Shown here: in pieces, positions 16,192-24,279 of the stretch
Layout: every line of letters begins with the position of its first letter
How positions within the stretch are numbered: position 1 is the stretch's first letter
IMG/VR virus record: IMGVR_UViG_3300030380_002596
Location: 1-28,720 of that record
Reading direction: 5' to 3' (one strand)
DNA length: 28,720 nt
Source of the DNA: a virus
Program-made: the position numbers and the translations under genes
The notes under the pieces: generated by a model
The model's input: the letters and a program-made list of their open reading frames with translations, nothing else
Told to the model about the DNA's origin: nothing
Databases searched by the model: none

Positions 16192-16739
16192 TAGTAGTAG
16201 TAGCCGTATCCCGCATATGTATAAGTTGGGTCTGCTGCGTTTGCCCGTCCTTCTGGAGTATCTTGATATGGCGGTACTTCGCCATATGCTGTGGAATCCT
16301 TTGCATTTGGATCTGTAAAGCGGTCTTCGATATTCTCATCGTACTCCTCTGCGACAGCTTCTGAGTCCTGAATTTTCTTTAGGTAATCACTAAGGCGATA
16401 CATTACTGCCTGTAGTGTATCAATGTCGCCTTCTTTTGGATAACTTGTTTCTACCATCCCGAAGACAGGACCGCCACGAGGCGCAGCAGCCATAGTGACA
16501 CCACCCTTAAAAAGGTCATACATCAAGTCTTTTTGGTAATCATAGACATCCTTCTCGACGTTTGGTTTCGGCATCGTTGTAATTGTACCCTCTGCTGGAT
16601 TAATAACAATATCCAGGTACTCATGATCATTTATTAGAAGATTACCGTCAAGGGTCTTCTTGACCTGAAGGGCTATGGAAGCCTGGACTGGTTTTGATTC
16701 TTCTTTAACGGCATCGCCGATCTTAATCGTTATTGGCAT
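16191..16739 (-). CDS. Unknown 182-aa protein with a Tyr-rich C-terminus
   Basis: Starts with a beta-strand region (KKTLDGNLLINDHEYLDIVI), then a helical stretch near residues 65-80 and a central Gly/Pro block with MAAAPRGGPVFGMVETSYPK. A second helix, LQAVMYRLSDYLKKIQDSEA, precedes an acidic linker and a Tyr-rich end, YTYAGYGYYY. I do not recognise the family. It overlaps the preceding gene by 17 bases and the next by one base, so it is expressed in the portal-protease operon and may be a head or core component. Confidence 0.75.
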   Translation of the reverse strand: MPITIKIGDAVKEESKPVQASIALQVKKTLDGNLLINDHEYLDIVINPAEGTITTMPKPNVEKDVYDYQKDLMYDLFKGGVTMAAAPRGGPVFGMVETSYPKEGDIDTLQAVMYRLSDYLKKIQDSEAVAEEYDENIEDRFTDPNAKDSTAYGEVPPYQDTPEGRANAADPTYTYAGYGYYY

Positions 16740-17553
16740 CGTCTTCGTATTCTCTTACTAGTTTTTGGAGTTTCAAGATTTTTAATATTTCTTGTTCCCG
16801 TAGGTTTGCAACATTAAATTCAGAGAGTTGTTGTAGGACCTGTTTAGTATTTTCAATCATTTCCTCATCTTCTTTTACTTCGTCAAAATCCAATGAACCT
16901 TGAACACTCTCTTGTATTCTTTTAAGTTCAGTTCCCGCAAAAAGTTTAAAGTCTGCTTCGTTCTCGTTAAATGAAATAATATAACGATTAAGCAAATCCT
17001 TTTGTTCTGGCAACAAATCGGTATATTCCTCGTTAAATCTATCTGTAAATGATTTAACAACAAGATTATCCACTGGTTGCAAATCTTCTTTTACAGATGG
17101 CGATGAGGTAAGAGTTTCAATAACTTTTTGTTCCATCAAGACTCTGTTTTTAACTGGAAGCTTGTCACCAAAAATTTGAGCAACGGTTGCATATGATTTG
17201 TAATTGGGAACAAAATTGTTAAATACATCTTTCCCAAGATTGGTGTGAACCTTTTTAATTACGGCTGATTGCTCTTTGAAAATATCTTGCTGGTCAAGTT
17301 GATCATATTCTTTCTTCGCACGAAAAACCATCTTCTCGGCTGTATATTGGTCGAGACTAGACTTATCGGCTAAAGCATTAAAGCACCCCAACTCACTGAA
17401 CAATACCATACCACTGCGGAAATGTTCCTTAAGAATGGTCTTGACCTTTTGGGTGCGAACCGAGTCTTTATCAACAACTGCTTTTGTTAACTCTCTCACA
17501 AGAGTTTCGTACAAAAATGCTGTGTTTCTTTTTTTATTATGTTTGACCTTCAT
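16723..17553 (-). CDS. Unknown 276-aa helical protein after the portal gene
   Basis: A highly charged, mostly helical protein with a basic N-terminus (MKVKHNKKRNTAFLYETLVR) and a Glu-rich C-terminal coiled-coil region with NTKQVLQQLSEFNVANLREQ. No cysteine pairs or membrane segments. The gene overlaps the portal gene by 17 bases, so it is translationally coupled to it. In T4-like phages the position after gene 20 holds prohead core genes (67, 68); a core or scaffold role fits the composition but is inferred. I cannot assign a family. Confidence 0.78.
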   Translation of the reverse strand: MKVKHNKKRNTAFLYETLVRELTKAVVDKDSVRTQKVKTILKEHFRSGMVLFSELGCFNALADKSSLDQYTAEKMVFRAKKEYDQLDQQDIFKEQSAVIKKVHTNLGKDVFNNFVPNYKSYATVAQIFGDKLPVKNRVLMEQKVIETLTSSPSVKEDLQPVDNLVVKSFTDRFNEEYTDLLPEQKDLLNRYIISFNENEADFKLFAGTELKRIQESVQGSLDFDEVKEDEEMIENTKQVLQQLSEFNVANLREQEILKILKLQKLVREYEDDANND

Positions 17554-19456
17554 CTTTATTTTCCAATTGTTGTATTAATTGCTTAATATCATATTGAGTT
17601 TCAAATATTAAATCCTCTTCTGATTGTTTGTTTTCGCCCAAAGCGCCATTAGCCAAGGCTCTCATTTCACCATACCCTGTAAATAGGCCATCCCGAGTTG
17701 AACTGTGCCCTTTATTTATTGCTCGGTTCGACGAGCCGGCTGATTCTCTGTTATAAGAGCCGTTCATGCTTCGACGTCGGGCACCCTGTTTCCACTTGGG
17801 ACTTTTTACTCTCATATAGCCATTGTCGTCCCTTTGTCCAGGAGATGCATCCGGTTCTGCAAGAAGTGGGTCATCGTTGCCTGCGTCATCAGCGGCTTCA
17901 GGTTCAGCAGCAGCGTCGCCACCAGCGTCACCACCAAGATCACCAAGCGGGTCGCCGCCACCAAGATCTCCACCTTCCCCGCCTTCAGGTGCGGTACCGG
18001 CTTGTTCTATTGCTGCCGTCGATAGTGCGTCTGTGTATTGTTCAACTTGAATTCTGTCCATCTCTTCTTCAGATATCTTAAAGATATTTCTATACACCCA
18101 CTGTTTTGAAAAATACCCGTCAGTTGCAGAACCAGCAACATCAAACTTGGTTCGCATATGTTCAAGTTCTTGCAGTTCAGCGATCTTGGATGGATTGTTC
18201 AAAGTCAATTTAAAAGACAAGAGATCGTTGTTTCTATAACCCAACGTGTAAAGATGAATGATACAAATTTTTTCTAGTTCTGCAACGATGACCCGCTGAA
18301 GTCTTTGAATAGTTCTAGCAAAGCGTATGTCCTTCTGAGATAATGTTGTTTTATCTTCTTGAGCATCGGATTGTGCAAGATAAGCCTTTGGCACTTTAAG
18401 CGCTGAAAAAAGTTTATCACGTAGATAATTTACGTCATCAATATCGCCAGTAAACTGTCCACCGGCCAGGGTTTCAATTCTTGTATTACTTGCAGCACCT
18501 CGAATTGGGATGTAAAAATCCTCATCTACACTCATAGCATTGTAACGTAAATCAACTCGACCCGATTCTTCATCAACAATCTGATTTCGTTTCATTTGGG
18601 TTTTTACTTGCTCAATGTATTGTTCTACATCTTCTGCTGCCATATTGCCAACATCAATATAAAATACTCGACGCTCAGGAGAGCGGACGATGCGGTAAGC
18701 CATCATTGCATCTTCTAGCAATGTAAGCTGACGCCATATTCTTCGTGATGGTTCTAGAACCGAAGTTCCATAGGGCACGTATTTATCATTACCCAAAACA
18801 CGGAAATGAGATACTTGCCAGTTTTCGAAAGTTACCCCCGTTTGTCCCTCGGCGTTTTGCCAGTAAAATTGAATATAGTTTGGATTCGTAGGGTCAGTAC
18901 CTTCTATTCTTTCAATCTCACGAACCGGGAGTGGTATGACGTTTGTAACACCCAACTTATCGTCGATATCTAAATACAAATAATAGTCGCCGTACTTACA
19001 AGTGCTACGAGCCCAGCCAAATAAGTTCGCCTCAGAGTTTAAAACATTATATAAAAGTGTTTGTAATATATCTTTTATTTCTCTATTTTGGCAATCAATA
19101 TTGATCAGGGGATTAAAAGCCGTGGAAGTAGTAATCTCATCAGCATAAATATCTAACGCTGATGCAATCTCTGGCATATATTCCATCTGTTCAAAATCTG
19201 TATAACGCATCTGCTTGTTGCGCTGATACAAAACCTTGTTGGTTAAACCGCTAAATGGATTATGATACTCTTTTTTCTTAAACTCTTTACCAGTACTACT
19301 TGTAAAGGTGTATTTTGTAATGTCTCTTCTATTGGATCTGATAACAGCAGGTCGATCGTAATCAACCATCGGACCACTGAAGAGGCGTGTTAATCTTTTA
19401 AATAGAGGAGATTGAACATTCCTTGGGTTATTTGAGTTATTATTATTGTCTGCCAT
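17537..19456 (-). CDS. 20: Portal vertex protein gp20
   Basis: A 639-residue portal protein (T4 gp20 is 524 aa). Characteristic segments include FEQMEYMPEIASALDIYADE near residue 90, the GWARSTCKYGDYYLYLDID region, RRIWRQLTLLEDAMMAYRIV with RSPERRVFYIDVGN, and KVPKAYLAQSDAQEDKTTLS followed by QKDIRFARTIQRLQ. The portal dodecamer starts prohead assembly, docks the terminase and threads DNA. A Gly/Asp/Ala-rich low-complexity stretch lies near residues 490-540 and is followed by a Ser/Arg/Gly-rich tail, which explains the extra length. It starts two bases after the terminase stop. Confidence 0.95.
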   Translation of the reverse strand: MADNNNNSNNPRNVQSPLFKRLTRLFSGPMVDYDRPAVIRSNRRDITKYTFTSSTGKEFKKKEYHNPFSGLTNKVLYQRNKQMRYTDFEQMEYMPEIASALDIYADEITTSTAFNPLINIDCQNREIKDILQTLLYNVLNSEANLFGWARSTCKYGDYYLYLDIDDKLGVTNVIPLPVREIERIEGTDPTNPNYIQFYWQNAEGQTGVTFENWQVSHFRVLGNDKYVPYGTSVLEPSRRIWRQLTLLEDAMMAYRIVRSPERRVFYIDVGNMAAEDVEQYIEQVKTQMKRNQIVDEESGRVDLRYNAMSVDEDFYIPIRGAASNTRIETLAGGQFTGDIDDVNYLRDKLFSALKVPKAYLAQSDAQEDKTTLSQKDIRFARTIQRLQRVIVAELEKICIIHLYTLGYRNNDLLSFKLTLNNPSKIAELQELEHMRTKFDVAGSATDGYFSKQWVYRNIFKISEEEMDRIQVEQYTDALSTAAIEQAGTAPEGGEGGDLGGGDPLGDLGGDAGGDAAAEPEAADDAGNDDPLLAEPDASPGQRDDNGYMRVKSPKWKQGARRRSMNGSYNRESAGSSNRAINKGHSSTRDGLFTGYGEMRALANGALGENKQSEEDLIFETQYDIKQLIQQLENKDEGQT

Positions 19457-19458
19457 TT

Positions 19459-21030
19459 TTATCCTTTAATGATCCAATTTAGGTCGTGAGTCTTTCCGTC
19501 TGTGCCTTTAAAAGTTGTTGGATTACCTTTAAAGCCGTGCTGTCCTTGTATCTTAGTATTAAGTTTAGTAGACGATACGGATATACTAGTTAATAGTGCC
19601 TTCTTGTAATCTGCCTCCCGTTGATTCGCCGTCAGGGCTGTCCCTCTTACCCAGCAACCGATACAAGCGGCAATCACTAGGTCGTCGTTGTAACTCCTCA
19701 TAGCTTGCGGTCTTCCATTGTGCCATACAAATGTTTTGATTTCATTAGCAAGACGAATAGAATTAATAGTAATTAGTTTATTTCTCACGAATTCCTCAAA
19801 CTTCGCAATAACAAGTGGTCGAGTTTTCATAGACATAGTAAAACCTGCAACGCCACCAAGAGCCTGAGCAGACACTTCATCTACATACTCGTGAGTTGAT
19901 TTTATACTATAATACAAATTTTTATAGTCTAAATCTTGCATTCGAGTTAAGACACCGATACCTAACGAATTGTTTTCTATTATTAACAAAGCATCATTAT
20001 ACTCTGATGCCATAGAATATAATTGAGGTGCAAACATATCTGGTGTTATTTTGCCCTGATATTCTGCCACCTGTTCCATTGTTTGGGTATCAAAAATATG
20101 AGCAACACTAAAGTCTGAACCGTCACCTCTAGCAACATCGGCAACCAGAATGTATTCATTATGTGGTTCTGGTTCTTTCCATATCCAATAGTTTCTATCA
20201 AACCCTGTCTTGTGTTTTGGTTCGACAACTTTTTCTAGAATTAATTTTAAATCATCGCCGTGGATTACTGTATCACCGGAAGCATTGAAGTTACACTCAA
20301 GCTCCTGTGCGATTTCACGCCGAGACATATTTCTTGTCTCCTTTTCAAACCAAGCCTGATCTCGCTCGGGATGAACTTGCCACGGAAGACGAATTGTATG
20401 GAAGTCGTTTTTGTTTTCTTCTGCTTCTGTGTAGGTTTTGTGAAACCAATTCCCAACACCGTTAGGCGTGGATAGAGCAATACACCGACCACCAGTTGAT
20501 AGAGTCGGATAAAGACCAGCCCATAACTCGTCAATACCCTCAACAAAAGCAGCCTCATCAATAACAAGAAGAGACAATGCCTCTGAACGACCAGCGTCTC
20601 CAGAAGTTGAAGAAGCTTTTACCTGGGATCCGTTAGATAACTCAAAGGAGTTCCTGTTGTCAATAGATATGTCAGAAATTTTTAACCAAGAAGGCAAGTT
20701 CTTGTGTATAGCCTTAATTTTTTTAACCAAGTTTGCTGCTGTACCAAGCTTAGTCGCCACTACTAAAACATTTTTATCTTTATGAAAAAGCATCATCCAA
20801 GCAACATAGGCTGCCACTGTGGTCGAAATACCTAGCTGTCGAGCTTTCAGAATGACACTGAATCGGTTGTCCTTGAAATCTTTTAGTGCTTCCTCTTGGA
20901 AGTCGTACAGGTCAAAGGGAATCGAACCTCTCATAGGGTGAGAGATTTTAGCATATTTTTTACAAAAGAAGGCCGGATCTTTACCACAGCGGACAATCTC
21001 CGCCATCATCTCCTTCTTATTAAGAGACAT
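19459..21030 (-). CDS. 17: Large terminase subunit gp17
   Basis: A 523-residue packaging motor ATPase-nuclease (T4 gp17 is 610 aa). ATPase parts: a variant Walker A, KARQLGISTT at about residues 62-71, with the Lys at its start instead of after Gly; Walker B LSLLVIDEAAF near 153-162; and the coupling motif LSTPNGVGNWF near 186-196. The RNase H-like nuclease domain shows VADVARGDGSDF near 296, LIIENNSLG near 350 and YNDDLVIAA near 456. It binds the portal, cuts concatemeric DNA and pumps it into the head. No gp16-like small subunit is recognisable beside it. The two upstream unknown genes are close enough for co-expression. Confidence 0.95.
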   Translation of the reverse strand: MSLNKKEMMAEIVRCGKDPAFFCKKYAKISHPMRGSIPFDLYDFQEEALKDFKDNRFSVILKARQLGISTTVAAYVAWMMLFHKDKNVLVVATKLGTAANLVKKIKAIHKNLPSWLKISDISIDNRNSFELSNGSQVKASSTSGDAGRSEALSLLVIDEAAFVEGIDELWAGLYPTLSTGGRCIALSTPNGVGNWFHKTYTEAEENKNDFHTIRLPWQVHPERDQAWFEKETRNMSRREIAQELECNFNASGDTVIHGDDLKLILEKVVEPKHKTGFDRNYWIWKEPEPHNEYILVADVARGDGSDFSVAHIFDTQTMEQVAEYQGKITPDMFAPQLYSMASEYNDALLIIENNSLGIGVLTRMQDLDYKNLYYSIKSTHEYVDEVSAQALGGVAGFTMSMKTRPLVIAKFEEFVRNKLITINSIRLANEIKTFVWHNGRPQAMRSYNDDLVIAACIGCWVRGTALTANQREADYKKALLTSISVSSTKLNTKIQGQHGFKGNPTTFKGTDGKTHDLNWIIKG

Positions 21031-21603
21031 TTATCCCTCTGGAGTTTCTGGATTATTGGGCGCTTTGTCGTTGGATGGGCGTTTATCGGAAGCTTTATCC
21101 AGATAATCTAAAAATCTTTTGTGGTAATCTTTGTTACGGCGATCGATAGATCTTTGGGATCCCATACGAATTGATTCGACATCATCAAATCCACCAACTG
21201 CATATTGTTTATGAGCCTGTACCCAAGTGTGTACTCGTGAGGTTGTTTGTACCATTATCTCAGCATCAGAGTCCTCTGTCAAAGTAACACTGTCCTTGGT
21301 AATGTTTTTATATTCTTTTTTAAGGAATTTTACAATGTCAGCAAATTTAGCATTGATCTCGTTTTCAAACTGGTTGCGAGGGTGAAGTTCATTAAGACGC
21401 ATTTCACTCTGATAAGTTACAATCATTTTTGGACCAGCAAATCGAACCTTAAAACCATCGATAAGGCGACTATCAATAATTGGATCTCCCTCTTCACGTT
21501 TAAGTCCAATCTTCAAAGCATCGCCGTTTTCATCTAAAGCGCCATCATATGCATTTGCAGCAGCTTGGTTCAAACCTTTAATTACGTCTAGGACAGTAGC
21601 CAT
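21031..21603 (-). CDS. Unknown 190-aa protein upstream of terminase
   Basis: A soluble protein with a beta-rich middle (GFKVRFAGPKMIVTYQSEMR) and helices such as EINAKFADIVKFLKKEYKNI, ending in a Pro/Asp/Asn-rich tail after DYHKRFLDYLDKASD. No known motif is visible. Its stop adjoins the terminase start, and its start meets the end of the zinc-protein gene, so it is part of the packaging operon. A small terminase role is possible from position, but the sequence lacks the obvious helix-turn-helix plus coiled-coil design, so it is not claimed. Confidence 0.8.
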   Translation of the reverse strand: MATVLDVIKGLNQAAANAYDGALDENGDALKIGLKREEGDPIIDSRLIDGFKVRFAGPKMIVTYQSEMRLNELHPRNQFENEINAKFADIVKFLKKEYKNITKDSVTLTEDSDAEIMVQTTSRVHTWVQAHKQYAVGGFDDVESIRMGSQRSIDRRNKDYHKRFLDYLDKASDKRPSNDKAPNNPETPEG

Positions 21604-22019
21604 TATTTTCTTCTCCTTAAGGCATATTCAATATGCTCGTCTGTAGGTCGCTCGCCGTTCTTCCATGCTTCCTCTCGTCCTATAACAAAATCTAGATAGC
21701 AGTCGTGACAGCATTTAAACCTATTCATATATAGGTCGTCTCTTCTGGAAAATGAATATGTTTTACAGACGGGACAAGTACGATCCTGTTTTTGCTTGGA
21801 TCGTCGTTTGGTGATCTTAACATCACCAACAACAAACTCCTCCTTTGTGGAAGAGAGGTTGTCATTTTTCTTGGTTAACCTTTTAAGTTGTTTTAAATAA
21901 TCTTTTTCTTTATCTTCTTGCCATTGATTACGAAAATCTTGAACTGTGTCTTTGCCATACTTTTCGGTTATAGCTTTTTCGACTGCGGCTAAATAATTTG
22001 GGTCCTTCTTGGTTTTCAT
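21603..22019 (-). CDS. Zinc-binding protein with paired CxxC motifs
   Basis: A 138-residue basic protein. The N-terminal half is a charged helix region, including DFRNQWQEDKEKDYLKQLKR. The C-terminal half holds TCPVCKTYSFSRRDDLYMNR followed by FKCCHDCYLDFVIGREE, four or five cysteines that should bind one zinc ion. The DDLYMNR-K/Y-CC arrangement recurs in marine T4-like phages near terminase, as I recall. The function is unknown; nucleic-acid binding is plausible. It overlaps the signal-peptide gene by four bases (ATGA), so the two are coupled. Confidence 0.8.
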   Translation of the reverse strand: MKTKKDPNYLAAVEKAITEKYGKDTVQDFRNQWQEDKEKDYLKQLKRLTKKNDNLSSTKEEFVVGDVKITKRRSKQKQDRTCPVCKTYSFSRRDDLYMNRFKCCHDCYLDFVIGREEAWKNGERPTDEHIEYALRRRK

Positions 22020-22399
22020 TGACTAGGCTGTACCGCCCTTACAATAGCGATAGAAGTCCCTACTCCAATAATAACACCAGTCAAGAGACCAAGGGAGCCC
22101 TTGTTTCTTTTAAACCAGGTGTTGTCTTTTTGAATTGCTTCCTGAAGACTTTTAATGGATAGTTTGTACTGCTCTTGGAGTTTAGTGCAAACCTTTTTGT
22201 CCACATCACACTCTGCAATTTTTGCAATATTATCGATCTTATCTTGCAAGAGTTTGCGAAAATCTTCTTCGCTCAGTAGAATACCGACATAGATGTCGCT
22301 ACCTTCCTCAACTGCTGCTGGTCGAGGTTTAAACTCAGTAACCTCACCAGCAGTAGCACTGAGGGAAAATAATAATGATGTTGTAACTAATAATCTCAT
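22016..22399 (-). CDS. Exported 127-aa protein with C-terminal membrane anchor (spanin-like topology)
   Basis: An N-terminal signal peptide, RLLVTTSLLFSLSATAG, is visible, with likely signal peptidase I cleavage near residues 16-18. A periplasmic helical region follows, with two cysteines in ECDVDKKVCTK that could form a disulfide. A C-terminal membrane segment, LGLLTGVIIGVGTSIAIVRA, ends the protein. This topology recalls unimolecular spanins, but the lipobox cysteine they need is absent, so that call is not secure. It starts one base after the tubulin-like gene stop with an AAGAAG ribosome site. Confidence 0.75.
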   Translation of the reverse strand: MRLLVTTSLLFSLSATAGEVTEFKPRPAAVEEGSDIYVGILLSEEDFRKLLQDKIDNIAKIAECDVDKKVCTKLQEQYKLSIKSLQEAIQKDNTWFKRNKGSLGLLTGVIIGVGTSIAIVRAVQPSQ

Positions 22400-22400
22400 T

Positions 22401-23537
22401 TTACTTCTTTAAGAACTTCTTTAATCCTTCGATCCGCTTGGATGGTCGTTTAAGTCCGCTGACCAAGGTATAAGTTACAAGCTTGTCTTTCTTGTCGTCC
22501 TCGTAGATACCACGGTGAACCATAGCACCGCCAGTCAAAGCAGCCAAAGTGTCAAAGCCAAACTCAATGTTGTCCATCAAACCGACAGTCTCTTCAAAGA
22601 TCTCTTCGCTGCCAACAACAATACAAGCAGCACCTGTAGCAGTTGTCAAGTCAAAACCTTCGGCAAGAAGTGTTTTCTCTAAGTTCTTCTTAAGGGCACT
22701 TGACACGGCAGTTTCGTTCTCAAGGTTCTTAACACTGGTTACACCCATAATCATACAGCCTGGCTGCTTCATGATACTGTCGTAGTCTGTAGCATCAAAG
22801 GTTGTGTACTCTGAGTCTTGGTTTGCCAGTACGTTGAAGACGTGGAACAATCCAGCAACTGTGTTATTGATTGTGGTCCAGAACTTCTTAACTGTGAGTT
22901 TTGGATATAGTTTTTTAATCTTCTCGTTGTCTACCATAATAAGGGGAGCAATCTTTCCTTTTTCTGCTAGCCCGCAAAGCTGGGTGATGCGAGCGTGGGC
23001 ATTCTTAGCAACCTTTGGGGAAGCTGATTCGCCGGCAGTTGGAAGAGAAGCAATGACGCCGACACGTTCGTCCACGTTCTCAACACCAATATAAGTAAAG
23101 TACTTCTTGGCTACCTTGATAAGAGTGTTAACTGTGCCACCACCTGAGCCACCAGATACTCCAAGACAGATTAAGATACGATCAACGTTGCTTCCGAACA
23201 CTTCTCGAAACTTGTTAAATACTTCTTGTTCTTTGCGTTCAATGGCAGCCTCGGCTTTTGCTTGGTCTTTGCCGGCACCTTGGTCACCATGTTCATCCAC
23301 CAAAAACTTTTGCTCGGCTGGGATATCCAGACCATTCAAATCTGAGCGAGCGGTATTGACAGCTATCGTCTTAGTATAGCCTAGATCATAGAACGCCTTA
23401 GCAATGCGTCCGCCGCCTTGTCCGGCACCTACAATAGCATATGTCAGAGCACCGCCTGACTTATCTTCAATTGTTTCCTGATCCTCATTAAGGTCTGGGT
23501 CATAATCTTCGATGTCTAGTGTGGGAATATCTACCAT
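22401..23537 (-). CDS. Phage tubulin/FtsZ-like GTPase
   Basis: A 378-residue protein of the tubulin/FtsZ superfamily. Seen in order: an acidic N-terminus of about 30 residues; the first nucleotide loop, AIVGAGQGGGRIAKAFYDLG, at 34-53; the second loop, AVNTARSDLNGL, at 59-70; the tubulin signature region LGVSGGSGGGTVNTL at 125-139, with Gly/Ser order different from the usual GGGTGTG; and a T7-like loop, FDATDYDSIMKQPG, at 247-260, keeping two Asp at the catalytic spacing. The C-terminus is basic (KRPSKRIEGLKKFLKK). Phage relatives (PhuZ, TubZ) form filaments that position DNA or the phage nucleus. A TAAGGAG ribosome site precedes the ATG. A role in genome positioning or division interference is inference. 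Confidence 0.85.
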   Translation of the reverse strand: MVDIPTLDIEDYDPDLNEDQETIEDKSGGALTYAIVGAGQGGGRIAKAFYDLGYTKTIAVNTARSDLNGLDIPAEQKFLVDEHGDQGAGKDQAKAEAAIERKEQEVFNKFREVFGSNVDRILICLGVSGGSGGGTVNTLIKVAKKYFTYIGVENVDERVGVIASLPTAGESASPKVAKNAHARITQLCGLAEKGKIAPLIMVDNEKIKKLYPKLTVKKFWTTINNTVAGLFHVFNVLANQDSEYTTFDATDYDSIMKQPGCMIMGVTSVKNLENETAVSSALKKNLEKTLLAEGFDLTTATGAACIVVGSEEIFEETVGLMDNIEFGFDTLAALTGGAMVHRGIYEDDKKDKLVTYTLVSGLKRPSKRIEGLKKFLKK

Positions 23538-23550
23538 TTTACTAGTCTCC

Positions 23551-23865
23551 TTATAAATCTAGTTCTTCATGTAATCTAATTAGAGCTTTCAGTCTTTCTT
23601 CACGATCTTCAATCTTTTTTGTTTCTTTAAGTTTGCGATCGTAAATCTTTTTGATTGCTCCAATTTTATCCTTTTCCAGTGTAGCACGGATTTCATTTTC
23701 TTTTATAGCAGAATTTATTTTTCCTTGAACATTTTCCAAAAACTCAGTTTTATCTTTCGTTGGACGAACAATGTTATAAATAAACCAGATTAAGCCAAGA
23801 GCCATAGCTGCTAGAAATACAAGTGACCAAGCACTACTCTTTGCCTTGTACCAAAGTGCTTTCAC
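23551..23865 (-). CDS. One-TM coiled-coil protein, possible inner-membrane spanin
   Basis: A 104-residue protein with one membrane segment near the N-terminus (AWSLVFLAAMALGLIWFIYN) preceded by Lys residues, so the N-terminus should be inside. About 70 highly charged residues follow, predicting a coiled coil (EFLENVQGKINSAIKENEIR and on). This is the build of inner-membrane spanins (Rz type), which join an outer-membrane lipoprotein to destroy the outer membrane at lysis. It starts within the end of the holin-like gene, supporting a lysis role. No Rzl-like lipoprotein is seen, so the call is provisional. Confidence 0.7.
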   Translation of the reverse strand: MKALWYKAKSSAWSLVFLAAMALGLIWFIYNIVRPTKDKTEFLENVQGKINSAIKENEIRATLEKDKIGAIKKIYDRKLKETKKIEDREERLKALIRLHEELDL

Positions 23866-24047
23866 TTACCATGCCTCCAAGTTGAAGCAATGTCAGCAGC
23901 GCCTTGCAGCCCAATATATGCCAACGAAACAGCAACCCAGTCGCTACTAGTTAAAGAACCGACTGCTAAAAAAACCGTGGCTGTACCCCAAACAATAAGT
24001 TTGCGAGATGCCCATTTACCAAGTATATTATCAATCTTTTCTTGCAT
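23862..24047 (-). CDS. Probable holin
   Basis: A 61-residue protein with a basic start, two hydrophobic segments (KLIVWGTATVFLAVGSL at about 17-33 and WVAVSLAYIGLQGAADIA at about 38-55) and a short charged end. Size and hairpin topology fit small phage holins, which open the inner membrane at the set lysis time. The ATG has a strong GGAGGTG ribosome site. It overlaps the one-TM coiled-coil gene by four bases, which would make a lysis pair. No endolysin gene is in the window, so the evidence is topological. Confidence 0.6.
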   Translation of the reverse strand: MQEKIDNILGKWASRKLIVWGTATVFLAVGSLTSSDWVAVSLAYIGLQGAADIASTWRHGK

Positions 24048-24087
24048 GATATTAACACCTCCTTTATAGTTCTAATTAGTTCTGAGC

Positions 24088-24279
24088 TTATCTTTTGGCT
24101 CGTTTATGGATTTGTGTATCGGAAGCTCGGACTCGAACAATCTGACCCTCATAGATTATCTTTGCTATTTTTTCCCAGGTGTGATATTCAATCAATAAAC
24201 CAACTTTCCACTCTGAATATACCTTTGGTGAGCCGTGGAATACACACTGTCGAAACCTGACTAAATCACCTACTCTCAC
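24088..24279 (-). CDS. Small GDLV-type protein, copy B
   Basis: A 63-residue protein beginning MRVGDLVRF with several short beta strands (WKVGLLIEYHTWEKIAKIIY) and a basic tail. It shares the Met-x-x-Gly-Asp-Leu-Val start and general design with the neighbouring upstream gene, so the pair may be diverged duplicates with an SH3-like barrel. It starts at a GTG overlapping the TGA of that gene (GTGA). Function unknown. Confidence 0.65.
   Translation of the reverse strand: MRVGDLVRFRQCVFHGSPKVYSEWKVGLLIEYHTWEKIAKIIYEGQIVRVRASDTQIHKRAKR

Noticed and set aside
17698-18081. Plus-strand open frames opposite the portal C-terminus
   Set aside because: They arise from the low-complexity, GC-rich portal tail and show repetitive His/Arg/Ser/Pro content typical of shadow frames.
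21031-21603. Calling the 190-aa protein the small terminase gp16
   Set aside because: Position before gp17 fits, but I cannot see a helix-turn-helix or central coiled coil typical of small terminases.
22016-22399. Calling the signal-peptide protein a unimolecular spanin
   Set aside because: The topology fits, but no lipobox cysteine follows the signal sequence, so the call was left as topology only.
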